Of a stretch of DNA of 5,757 bases, positions 1 to 5,757 are shown in pieces; the stretch's first letter is position 1, and each line of letters begins with the position of its first letter. The translations under genes and the position numbers were made by a program. The notes under the pieces are model-generated. The model saw only the letters and a program-made list of their open reading frames with translations. It did not search any database and had not been told where the DNA came from. Source of the DNA: Candidatus Bipolaricaulota bacterium. Lineage in GTDB: Bacteria > Bipolaricaulota > Bipolaricaulia > UBA7950 > UBA9294. The DNA is taken from contig RXOA01000128.1 of the NCBI GenBank assembly GCA_003979035.1, positions 1 through 5,757 on the forward strand. The letters are read 5' to 3'.

Positions 1-818
1 ACGTAGGGCAAACCGTCGTCCCCGAGTCGTAGATCGACGCGGGAGAAGCCTCTGCAGCCCAGGGCTTTGTGCGCCCGTCGTGCCGCTTGCTGAGACGCTT
101 CCGCAGCCTCCGCCGGGATCGGTGCGGGCACGATGAACTCTCCGCGACCGGGGATGTACTTGGTGTCGTAGTCGAAGATCGCCGACGGTCCGCGGATCTC
201 GATGACCGGCAGTGCTTGTGGTGTACCGGCTGTCTCAAGGATTCCCACCGTAATCTCGTGCCCGGGGATGAACTTCTCGACCAATGCCGAACGGTGCCGA
301 TCGACAAGCTCTCGTACGCGGTCTTCGACCGCGGACATGGTCTCGCATAGTGACACATCCAGGCTTGATCCGCCGTCGATCGGCTTGACGACGAGCGGAA
401 ACGTCAATGTCGGGTCTTCCTCGATCCGCCTGGGGATGGCATGGATGCTCGCGATGGTCGGATCAGAAGCAAATCCCGGCGGAATCCTGATTCCGTGGGT
501 GGCGAAACGCCGTCTGGAAAGGGCCTTGTTCATGGCAAGATAGCTTGCCGTCGGGCCGGACCCGATGTAGGGAATGCAAAGAACCTCCAGCGCCAACGCG
601 ATCGTTCCGTTCTCCCCTGAGCCTCCGTGGAGACAGTTGAACGCGACGTCGATGCCGCGCATCGCCTGCACGAACGCATCGAGGTCGGGAAGCTCGATCA
701 GGCGAGCGTTGTGCCCACGCCGGACAAGCGCCGCATGTGCGGCGCGACCCGATCGAAGCGAGATCTCGCGCTCCGGGGAATCTCCTCCACAGAGGACCCC
801 GATGTGCCGATGGTTCAT
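1..818 (-). CDS. ddl: D-alanine–D-alanine ligase (ATP-grasp), C-terminus cut by window edge
   Basis: This cytoplasmic enzyme joins two D-alanines using ATP, to make the dipeptide that ends the peptidoglycan stem. The frame is open from an ATG at 818-816 to base 1, giving 272 codons of an expected 300-360. The N-terminal domain has the Ddl signature GGDSPEREISLRSG (residues 11-24; E18 matches the catalytic Glu) and HGGSGENG (64-71; the usual D of GEDG is N). The ATP-grasp part has the MNK lysine (K98), VVKP (K145), GGSS (149-152), HEITV (E188), DYDTKY (217-221, with the substrate-site K220-Y221 pair) and SRVDLRL (D262). The KY pair favours D-Ala over D-lactate as second substrate. The NExN metal-binding motif would lie beyond the window. 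An AGGA at 826-823, 4 nt upstream, supports this ATG over a GTG at 821-819. It is probably co-transcribed with the binding-domain gene 61 bp upstream. Family assignment is secure; whether this is the main cell-wall ligase or a second copy cannot be seen. Confidence 0.94.
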   Translation of the reverse strand, partial: MNHRHIGVLCGGDSPEREISLRSGRAAHAALVRRGHNARLIELPDLDAFVQAMRGIDVAFNCLHGGSGENGTIALALEVLCIPYIGSGPTASYLAMNKALSRRRFATHGIRIPPGFASDPTIASIHAIPRRIEEDPTLTFPLVVKPIDGGSSLDVSLCETMSAVEDRVRELVDRHRSALVEKFIPGHEITVGILETAGTPQALPVIEIRGPSAIFDYDTKYIPGRGEFIVPAPIPAEAAEASQQAARRAHKALGCRGFSRVDLRLGDDGLPY

Positions 819-879
819 CACGTCCTAATCTTGCCGTATTCCGCACACAACGTCACCCCGCTTCGTACGTGGTGGCATG

Positions 880-1536
880 TCAGTTCCGCGCGCGAGGTTG
901 TGACGAACCCCGCCAGTGATGGAGTCCTTGATTGAACGTATGCTGGATCTCCACACGGTTGCGATTGAACGCAACGTACAGTTCGCGGCGAACTCCGAAT
1001 CCATCGGCTTTGTGAAGCCCGGTGATTCGTTGCTTGGCACAGAGGTAGTCCGCAACACCTGCATCCATGAGGATTGCGTGGCATCGCCCTTGGCACAGTG
1101 CGTCAAGCAACGCCTCCTGATCAGGCACCACCAGCTTGCTCTCCGCAGGGAGACGATCAATCTCATCGTTGTAGCTGTAGCCTTCAAGAACCCCGAGGAG
1201 ATGCCGCCCGTTTGGCAAGATCTCACAAAGCGAGCTTGTCGGAGGAAGCGGGCGCTTCGAGAACAGAGCTGTCTCCTCTTCCCGGAGCAGGTCGGAGAAC
1301 AGAAAGCGAGACTCGCGCGCTCTGGTCTTGGTGATCTGGAAGACGCCGTCCGCGTCACCTACGTCAACGCGGTGCAGGCATTCGTCCCATGGGCATAGGT
1401 CTACGTGAAGATCCATTTGCATCGCATGGAAGATCCGAGAGACCGTTTCATAGTCGATTCCCATGATCGTGTCGTCTTCCCGGAACTGGTAGGGGGGGTA
1501 CGGATCTGCGACCAAGTTCACACACGTTCCATTCAT
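880..1536 (-). CDS. Leaderless SBP_bac_3 (amino-acid binding protein-like) domain protein
   Basis: This 218-residue protein is almost exactly one type-3 periplasmic-binding domain. Visible family marks are DPYPPYQF (11-18) on the first strand, GIDYETVSRIF (26-36), PWDECLHRV (49-57), the ITKTRARE segment with its ligand-type arginine (68-75), FSD (80-82), the lobe-two strand GVLEGYSYND (115-124) and the hinge-return motif HAILMDAGVADYL (153-165). Relatives are usually exported receptors for ABC transporters. Here the first strand starts at residue 6, leaving no room for a signal peptide. The in-frame extension to 1683 is Arg/Pro-rich, not signal-like, and overlaps the preceding gene. Seven cysteines (5, 48, 53, 104, 148, 152, 166) also suit a reducing cytoplasm. 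The ATG at 1536-1534 follows a purine-rich Shine-Dalgarno tract. The C-terminal helix after FNQGL (201-205) is shorter than usual. No transporter subunits are nearby. It may be a cytosolic ligand sensor or binder; ligand unknown. Confidence 0.85.
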   Translation of the reverse strand: MNGTCVNLVADPYPPYQFREDDTIMGIDYETVSRIFHAMQMDLHVDLCPWDECLHRVDVGDADGVFQITKTRARESRFLFSDLLREEETALFSKRPLPPTSSLCEILPNGRHLLGVLEGYSYNDEIDRLPAESKLVVPDQEALLDALCQGRCHAILMDAGVADYLCAKQRITGLHKADGFGVRRELYVAFNRNRVEIQHTFNQGLHHWRGSSQPRARN

Positions 1537-1538
1537 CG

Positions 1539-1553
1539 CCTTCCCTTCCCTCC
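1539..1553 (-). promoter_or_regulatory. Purine-rich Shine-Dalgarno tract of the binding-domain gene
   Basis: On the minus strand this reads GGAGGGAAGGGAAGG and ends two bases before the ATG at 1536. It holds three overlapping SD-like cores (GGAGG, AGGG, AAGG), the best-spaced being the central ones. It decides the start at 1536 against longer in-frame alternatives. It begins about 10 bases after the hairpin at 1564-1587, so hairpin folding could affect ribosome access; that is inference. Confidence 0.7.
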
Positions 1554-1563
1554 AGCATTCTAA

Positions 1564-1587
1564 AGAGGGCCGTATGGACGGCCCTCT
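1564..1587 (-). terminator. Perfect 10-bp hairpin, likely (partial) intrinsic terminator or attenuator
   Basis: On the minus-strand transcript AGAGGGCCGT is followed by a CCAU loop and then ACGGCCCUCU, a perfect 10-bp GC-rich stem. It begins 19 bases after the stop codon of the M29-family gene. The bases after the stem are UUAG, so together with the stem's last U there are only three consecutive Us. That is a weak U-tract for a full terminator. The next gene starts only 27 bases further on, with no room for a promoter. Partial termination, attenuation or protection of the upstream mRNA's 3' end are the likely roles. Confidence 0.65.
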
Positions 1588-1606
1588 CCCGGAATCACGC
1601 CGGCGC

Positions 1607-2653
1607 TCAGTGGCCGCAGGCGCGCGCAAGCTCAACCAGCTCGGGATGGACGACCTTCCCGAACTCAGTGACGGCAACACCATCGCAAGTCACCGATGTA
1701 TCAAGGCAAATGCCGTCGATGTGCGACGCTGCGACCCGAGGCGCTCCACCGGAGTACATTGGTCCCTGGTATCCGAATCCCCACTCGGTACATCCCCACA
1801 CGCGTTCGTCTTCGGTGGTTGCGTATCCGAGCTTGGCGTTGGGGTTGAACCCGTAGCACGTGTGGGCGGCAAGGTACATCCCCGGATCGTCCAGCTTCTC
1901 AAACCAGCGCCGGACAATGTCTGCCTCCTTGCCACCTAGAATCTTTCGAATCCTCCCGTTCTCGATCTCGTAGGTCACGGGCTCGGACACGATCCCGATC
2001 TCCGCTTCTCCGCCGCCGGAGATGGCGCCGTCAAACACAAGGACTCCCTGGATGGTGTCTTCTTTGGGTGCCCAGCCGATTTGACCGGTCAGGAAATGGC
2101 CGCCTGGTTGATCGGCGAGCAGTTCGTTCGCAATCGGGCGACTCGGATCGTTCTCAAAGACGAGATTCGTTCCAGCATGGTTCTTCATCGTCATCTTCTT
2201 TGCGCTCCGCGTGATCTCTACGACCTTGTTCTGGAAAGCGATTTGTGCGTCGATATCGACCTCGCCGATGCACCGAATCAACTGCTCCGTGGAGAGCCCC
2301 CCAAGCATGAGGTTCCGTGTCCGGCCGTTGGTGACGGCACGTTCCCACGGAGTTCCGTACAGAAGCCATTGGTTGTTGAGCTCAATCCATGCATCGGCTT
2401 CCGGGCAGGCGGCGACCAGCGGCGCCGGAAGGTAAGGGTCGGCAGCCATCCCGTACCCCTTTGGGGTCGAGTGCCAAGCCACCATGACCTTGGCTCCGAG
2501 CGCTTCGCCCGCCTTTGCCATCTCCTCCGCGACTCGAAAGTCACTGATGGAGTCGATCGTGATGAGAAGATTCTCACCAGGCCTGACCCGCACAAGATCC
2601 TTGACGGTCTTGAATGCAGCTTTGAACAGTTCCAGGTCCGCTTTGCTCGGCAT
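1607..2653 (-). CDS. M29 aminopeptidase / NicX-superfamily metalloenzyme
   Basis: This 348-residue cytoplasmic protein matches the COG2309 'leucyl aminopeptidase (AmpT/AmpS)' fold, which also includes the ring-cleaving enzyme NicX (2,5-dihydroxypyridine dioxygenase). The N-terminal half (about 10-140) is the Rossmann-like part, with RPGENLLITID (24-34) and later LMLGGLSTE (115-123). The C-terminal part has EGVLVFDG-like IQGVLVFDGAI (201-211), YEIENGRI (228-235), AAHTCYGFNPNAKLG (262-276), EDERVWGCTEWGFG (281-294) and SHIDGICLD (310-318). Candidate metal ligands are H264, E290, H311 and D313. The start at 2653 is preceded by GGGAGG with 4-nt spacing; an in-frame ATG at 2698 would overlap the M20 gene and lacks this spacing. 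It lies 17 bp after the M20 peptidase gene and is followed by a hairpin, so it looks like the end of that transcription unit. Peptidase annotation is by family; a dipeptidase, amidase-like or oxygenase role is possible. Confidence 0.85.
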   Translation of the reverse strand: MPSKADLELFKAAFKTVKDLVRVRPGENLLITIDSISDFRVAEEMAKAGEALGAKVMVAWHSTPKGYGMAADPYLPAPLVAACPEADAWIELNNQWLLYGTPWERAVTNGRTRNLMLGGLSTEQLIRCIGEVDIDAQIAFQNKVVEITRSAKKMTMKNHAGTNLVFENDPSRPIANELLADQPGGHFLTGQIGWAPKEDTIQGVLVFDGAISGGGEAEIGIVSEPVTYEIENGRIRKILGGKEADIVRRWFEKLDDPGMYLAAHTCYGFNPNAKLGYATTEDERVWGCTEWGFGYQGPMYSGGAPRVAASHIDGICLDTSVTCDGVAVTEFGKVVHPELVELARACGH

Positions 2654-2670
2654 GGTACCTCCCGGTATCG

Positions 2671-3735
2671 CTATGAAAGTTCTCGAAGCATGGAGCACAG
2701 GATGTCGGTTGCCTTTTCCATGTCCGAGATGGCGATTGATTCCTGGGTCGAGTGCTCATTCCGTGCGCCAATACCCATGACCACGGTCTCGATTCCCTTG
2801 TTGTTGTAGACCGACGCATCCGTGCCGCCGGTGATCACGTTCGTACGTGCCGCCAACCCGACCGATGCAATGGCACGCAACGCCGTCTGAACCATGGGTT
2901 GCGTCTCGCTCAAGCGATACGCACGTGATGCTTTCTGTGTACGGATTTCGACGCTGGCATCTCGATCAGACGCCGCTTTCCTGAAGGCCCTTTCCATCTG
3001 CTCGCACAGCGCCTGGGCCTTGTTGTCATCCAGGCTTCGGCATTCGGCTTTGAGCTCAACCGTGTCGGGGATCCCGTTCCGGATGATCCCGCCGTGAATG
3101 GTGCCGACGTTCGCCGTTGTCTCTTCATCCACACGGCCTTCGGGGAACTCCGCAATGGCCAGGGCCGCAGTACGGATGGCGGAAATTCCCTTCTCCGGTT
3201 CCATCCCTGCATGGGCGGCACGCCCATGGACCGTAATGTCCAGGAGGAAGTGGGAAGGACCGCCGATGACGACGGCATCGAGCACGTCCGAATCCATCAG
3301 GATCCCGCGCTTTGCCGTCACGAGTGAGACGTCGAGATTCTTGGAACCGAAGAAGCCGATCTCCTCGTTGCGAACGACGACGATTTCGACGGGAGGGTGA
3401 CGCTCAACCTTCTGAAGAGCGTGGATGATTTCGGCGATTCCCGCTTTGTCGTCGGCACCGAGAATCGTGTCACCGGCAGATCGTATGATCCCATTTTCGA
3501 TGATTGGTTCGATGCCTTTGCCCGGGCTGACTGTATCTGCGTGTGCAGCAAGGAGGACCGGATCGGCCTCGCTGTTCTTCGCTGGAATACGGCAGATTAG
3601 ATTGCCATACGCGTCGACCTCGGATGCATGTCCCAGCTCGCGTTGCAGGATGGTCCGAAGGTGTTCGATGAATCGCGCCTCGTCACCCGATTCGCTGTCC
3701 ACGCGAACCATTTCGCAGAACGTCTCAATCCACAT
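2671..3735 (-). CDS. M20 family metallopeptidase, PepT-like (tripeptidase/dipeptidase type)
   Basis: This is a complete 354-residue cytoplasmic two-zinc exopeptidase of the M20 family, closest in layout to the PepT-like branch. It would cleave N-terminal residues from small peptides or a related amide substrate. All catalytic and metal positions are visible: AAHADT (H65, D67), LGADDKAG (bridging D95), RNEEIGFFG (general base E124 and ligand E125), MDSD (D148) and NEHST (H328). The inserted dimerisation domain runs from about 163 to 275 and includes VHGRAAHAGMEPEKG (169-183), where H175 is the conserved lid-domain histidine. The start is supported by GGAAAGGA with 6-nt spacing. There is no signal peptide. 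It sits 20 bp after the nitroreductase-like gene and 17 bp before the M29-family gene, consistent with one operon. Exact substrate cannot be read from sequence; PepT-like proteins include peptidases and amidohydrolases. Confidence 0.93.
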   Translation of the reverse strand: MWIETFCEMVRVDSESGDEARFIEHLRTILQRELGHASEVDAYGNLICRIPAKNSEADPVLLAAHADTVSPGKGIEPIIENGIIRSAGDTILGADDKAGIAEIIHALQKVERHPPVEIVVVRNEEIGFFGSKNLDVSLVTAKRGILMDSDVLDAVVIGGPSHFLLDITVHGRAAHAGMEPEKGISAIRTAALAIAEFPEGRVDEETTANVGTIHGGIIRNGIPDTVELKAECRSLDDNKAQALCEQMERAFRKAASDRDASVEIRTQKASRAYRLSETQPMVQTALRAIASVGLAARTNVITGGTDASVYNNKGIETVVMGIGARNEHSTQESIAISDMEKATDILCSMLRELS

Positions 3736-3755
3736 CTTGCATCCTTTCCATCTCT

Positions 3756-4964
3756 TTACGTAGCGTGCCAGTTCATCTTGTGATCCCGTTCTTGGGGTGT
3801 GACATACTCGGGGAAGTGTTTCTCGTAGAACGGGGCCTCCAAATGGTGAATCTGGAACAGCGCCGGAATGAACATCGCATCGGTGTACTTGGGCAGCCGT
3901 CCGTAGGTGCTGAACACGTAGTTGCAGAAGCTCCTCGTCATTTCAACGATCTCGTCATAGAACGCGGGGCGCAGAAGATCATATCCGTTTCTCCCATAGA
4001 TCCCGGTGTCCCCCCACTTGCGTTGGGCAATCGTGTCCACGGCTTCATCCACGGTCATATAGGGGGGGCAATGGCCTTCGAGCAAGCCGTCGATTCCGAC
4101 GGGATTCTCTGCTGCTTGAGGAAACGCTGCCGAGTCAACCGGTTCGAATCTCATGCCGATACACCGCATGACGGTTGGTAGATCGATCGTGTGCATCAGG
4201 AAAGCCCCCAGTCCCAAGGCAGTGGCGACGAGAGAGCTGTTCTGAAAGGCCATACCCGCCTCAAGATTGCAGAGCCACGGGAGCATCTGATCGTACTGGT
4301 AGATGGTCATACGGGGGCCGTCGAGCGTGCCATCCCGGATCCACGACCCCACGCCGGCGGGGCAATCACGGACCTCGTCCCACAGCTGCCACTTGAACTG
4401 TGCAAGGCCTGTCATGAGAAGGTTGATGTACTCCTGCGTTGTGTCCGAGATGGGGAAGAACAACGTGGTTCCAGGGAGGTTCACCAAGCTCTCGAATGCT
4501 GCACCGATTGCACTGCGTGGTATGTCGAGTCGGCCATCGGACAGCTTGATCGTGTGCCGACGGAAGTCGTCGAGGATCAAGCGTCGATCGTCGGGACAGG
4601 CTATCCGGACACGTCTTCCCGGAATCGCGTCCTCGAGCGGAGCACTGCGGTAGTAGTACGTTCCTGCGTCGTCGGTAAACAGCAACTGCATGGGGACGGA
4701 GGCGCAAGGGCTGCCGACTGTACGACCCGTGACGGTCAGATGGCCCATGAGGTGACGGATCTCTTCAACACTGGCACCGGTGGTGCCGGTTGCGGAGAAG
4801 CAGAGCAGCGCGGTCTCCTCTTCACTTAAGCTGTACGGAGCTCCCTCCGATGAGAACGCCAAGCGTCCCCGTTTGGAGCGAAGCTCACCTCCGACGGGGA
4901 AGCGTTTGGTCCGTCGCTGGAAGATGGTTTCCAGTAGTGGCGCGTCGAAGTCGAGGCTGTTCAT
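3756..4964 (-). CDS. Uncharacterised nitroreductase-superfamily-like protein, 402 aa
   Basis: Function unknown. Features suggest a divergent FMN-type nitroreductase fold. The N-terminus has LLETIFQRRTKRFPVG (10-25), like the RRSxRxF phosphate-binding segment of that family, followed by SLSEEETALLCFSATGTTG (45-63), like the LSxEELxxLLxAaxGxtg region of nitroreductase/SagB proteins. Later LEAGMAFQNSSLVATALGLG (234-253) matches the family's AGxxxQNxxLaAxalGLG helix. At 402 residues it is about twice a simple nitroreductase. An insertion with DTTQEYINLLMTG (174-186) and WQLWDEV (192-198) lies between these blocks. The C-terminal section carries YGRLPKYTDAM (354-364), then QIHHLEAPFY (371-380), an HH-containing motif. 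No signal peptide or membrane segment is evident. The ATG at 4964 follows AAGGAG with a 9-nt spacer. It is 20 bp upstream of the M20 gene, so very likely co-transcribed. Redox activity and cofactor are inference; several usual flavin contacts cannot be confirmed by eye. Confidence 0.7.
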   Translation of the reverse strand: MNSLDFDAPLLETIFQRRTKRFPVGGELRSKRGRLAFSSEGAPYSLSEEETALLCFSATGTTGASVEEIRHLMGHLTVTGRTVGSPCASVPMQLLFTDDAGTYYYRSAPLEDAIPGRRVRIACPDDRRLILDDFRRHTIKLSDGRLDIPRSAIGAAFESLVNLPGTTLFFPISDTTQEYINLLMTGLAQFKWQLWDEVRDCPAGVGSWIRDGTLDGPRMTIYQYDQMLPWLCNLEAGMAFQNSSLVATALGLGAFLMHTIDLPTVMRCIGMRFEPVDSAAFPQAAENPVGIDGLLEGHCPPYMTVDEAVDTIAQRKWGDTGIYGRNGYDLLRPAFYDEIVEMTRSFCNYVFSTYGRLPKYTDAMFIPALFQIHHLEAPFYEKHFPEYVTPQERDHKMNWHAT

Positions 4965-5101
4965 GCCAGGTTGCTCCTTCAGGTTGTGCCGACGCTTGAC
5001 GAGTTGAAGCGCAGTCGCAAAGCGCCGTGGCTCTTGCTGACAGGATGGACCGCCGCCCGGGCCGCAAATCCGCCCCGAGCGGCTCCAACCATCCCCGCAG
5101 T
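4965..5101 (-). other. 137-bp intergenic gap, no clear signal
   Basis: This gap separates the DUF917 gene from the nitroreductase-like gene and is the longest non-coding stretch in the window. The half next to the DUF917 stop is very GC-rich, with short inverted repeats such as CCGC-TCGGG-GCGG but no proper U-tract. I see no good -35/-10 pair. The only clear element is the AAGGAG at 4979-4974 that serves the downstream gene. An internal promoter or a diverged regulatory site is possible but not supported. Confidence 0.5.
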
Positions 5102-5757
5102 CTACTTGAGGACTTCCTTGATCGGTCTGTGATCGATGTCGAAGTCGAAGTGCCGCGGACCGAGCAGGTCGATTCCCTTTGGAGTTGTGAACACTTCGAC
5201 CGCTGCGATCCCAATCACGGCAACGTCTTGCCCTTCGGCAATGACGGTGTTGGTAAGAGGTTCTCCGGTTTTGGCTTCAACCACAATCACCAGATCCGGG
5301 CTGGTGACGTGCGGCGTACCATCAAGCCACGTGACGTGGTTCTCGTTCTTGAACCAGATCTTATAGGTGTGCCCTGCGAAATCCCCGGAACCGGCGATGG
5401 TGTGCTCTCCCCAGAGGTAGGCGTCACGGTCTTCCCACTTCTTCAATGAGACCTTCCCCTTGAACAGGACGACACCTCCGGCTGCTTCACATCCGGCAGC
5501 CACCGGATCTTTCCCCTGCTCCCGGGCTTCACGGATCGCCTTGCCGATCGCATAGCTCTTGCTCAGCGTTCCCCGGACGACCGTTTCCTTCATTGCCTTG
5601 CCGTTCATGAGGAACGCGGCGTTTCCTACCAGCTCGAACGAGGCGGCGCTCAGCATTTTCCCGATCCGCTCAGCCATCTCGAAGCTGCTCGCTCCGGTGA
5701 TCACGGCCCGGTTTCCGTAGGCGTCCACGCTTGCTATCGGCCACATCCCGCGGTCGA
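5102..5757 (-). CDS. DUF917 / S-methyl thiohydantoin desulfurase-like protein, N-terminus outside window
   Basis: This is the C-terminal 217 residues of a DUF917 family protein (PF06032, renamed S-Me-THD), normally about 350-390 residues long. The frame is open at the right edge and enters with an asparagine-containing VDAYGNRAVI segment (10-19), typical after the family's conserved N-terminal domain. Further marks are a GTLSKSYAIGKAIREARE stretch (62-79), LFKGKV (97-102), FKNENH (135-140), the SPDLVIVVEAKTGEP strand (152-166), EVFTTPKGIDLLGPRHF (187-203) and DIDHRPI near the end (206-212). Family members are commonly encoded beside hydantoinase/oxoprolinase-type genes and are thought to act on cyclic amide or thiohydantoin-like compounds; biochemical knowledge is thin. 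Here its visible neighbours are hydrolases and a flavoenzyme-like protein. An internal ATG at 5746 is not the true start, because family homology continues across it to the window end. Confidence 0.9.
   Translation of the reverse strand, partial: DRGMWPIASVDAYGNRAVITGASSFEMAERIGKMLSAASFELVGNAAFLMNGKAMKETVVRGTLSKSYAIGKAIREAREQGKDPVAAGCEAAGGVVLFKGKVSLKKWEDRDAYLWGEHTIAGSGDFAGHTYKIWFKNENHVTWLDGTPHVTSPDLVIVVEAKTGEPLTNTVIAEGQDVAVIGIAAVEVFTTPKGIDLLGPRHFDFDIDHRPIKEVLK

Noticed and set aside
1537..1683. N-terminal extension of the binding-domain gene to an ATG at 1683
   Set aside because: The added residues are Arg/Pro/Ser-rich with no hydrophobic core, run through the hairpin and the end of the M29-family gene, and lack a Shine-Dalgarno sequence; the ATG at 1536 has a strong one.
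2081..2809. Plus-strand 242-codon open frame
   Set aside because: It lies antisense to the M29-family and M20 genes, both well supported by family motifs, and its translation shows no recognisable domain. It is a shadow of GC-rich coding sequence.
4191..4829. Plus-strand 212-codon open frame
   Set aside because: Entirely antisense to the nitroreductase-like gene; composition is consistent with a shadow frame and no family motif is visible.
4885..5214. Minus-strand open frame across the 137-bp gap
   Set aside because: It overlaps both flanking genes in another frame, is rich in Arg/Ser/Cys, and shows no motif or Shine-Dalgarno sequence.
1..5757. CRISPR array, tRNA/rRNA, insertion sequence or phage features
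   Set aside because: No spaced direct repeats, no cloverleaf or rRNA-like stretches, and no transposase or integrase motifs or terminal inverted repeats were seen; the window is almost entirely filled by metabolic genes.

Overview
All six protein-coding genes in this window lie on the minus strand, so transcription runs from high to low coordinates. The organism is a bacterium. It carries a D-alanine–D-alanine ligase (peptidoglycan synthesis), clear Shine-Dalgarno sequences, tight gene packing and moderately GC-rich DNA. The gene content (two peptidase-fold hydrolases, a DUF917 protein and an amino-acid-type binding protein) would fit a peptide- or amino-acid-using heterotroph. I cannot assign a phylum from the sequence alone.

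Layout in transcription order. (1) Positions 5757-5102 hold the C-terminal 217 residues of a DUF917 / S-methyl-thiohydantoin-desulfurase-like protein, cut by the window edge. (2) A 137-bp gap follows, with no gene and no convincing promoter or terminator. (3) Positions 4964-3756 encode a 402-residue flavin-type, nitroreductase-superfamily-like protein of unknown function. (4) After 20 bp, 3735-2671 encodes a complete M20 (PepT-like) metallopeptidase. (5) After 17 bp, 2653-1607 encodes a 348-residue M29 aminopeptidase / NicX-superfamily metalloenzyme. (6) A perfect 10-bp-stem hairpin at 1564-1587 sits between this gene and the next. (7) Positions 1536-880 encode a small solute-binding (SBP_bac_3) domain protein with no signal peptide and seven cysteines. 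(8) Positions 818-1 encode the first 272 residues of a D-Ala–D-Ala ligase, cut by the left edge.

Working model (inference). Genes 3-5 are tightly spaced and probably co-transcribed, possibly with the DUF917 gene. Together they look like a catabolic or salvage set acting on small amides, cyclic amides or peptides: a DUF917 metal-dependent enzyme, a flavoenzyme-like protein and two metallohydrolase-fold proteins. The hairpin could reduce read-through into the binding-domain and ligase genes, which have no room for a promoter of their own after it. The most unusual elements are the leaderless, cysteine-rich substrate-binding domain next to ddl, the uncharacterised long nitroreductase-like protein, and the M29-fold protein whose visible metal-ligand pattern resembles NicX-type enzymes.
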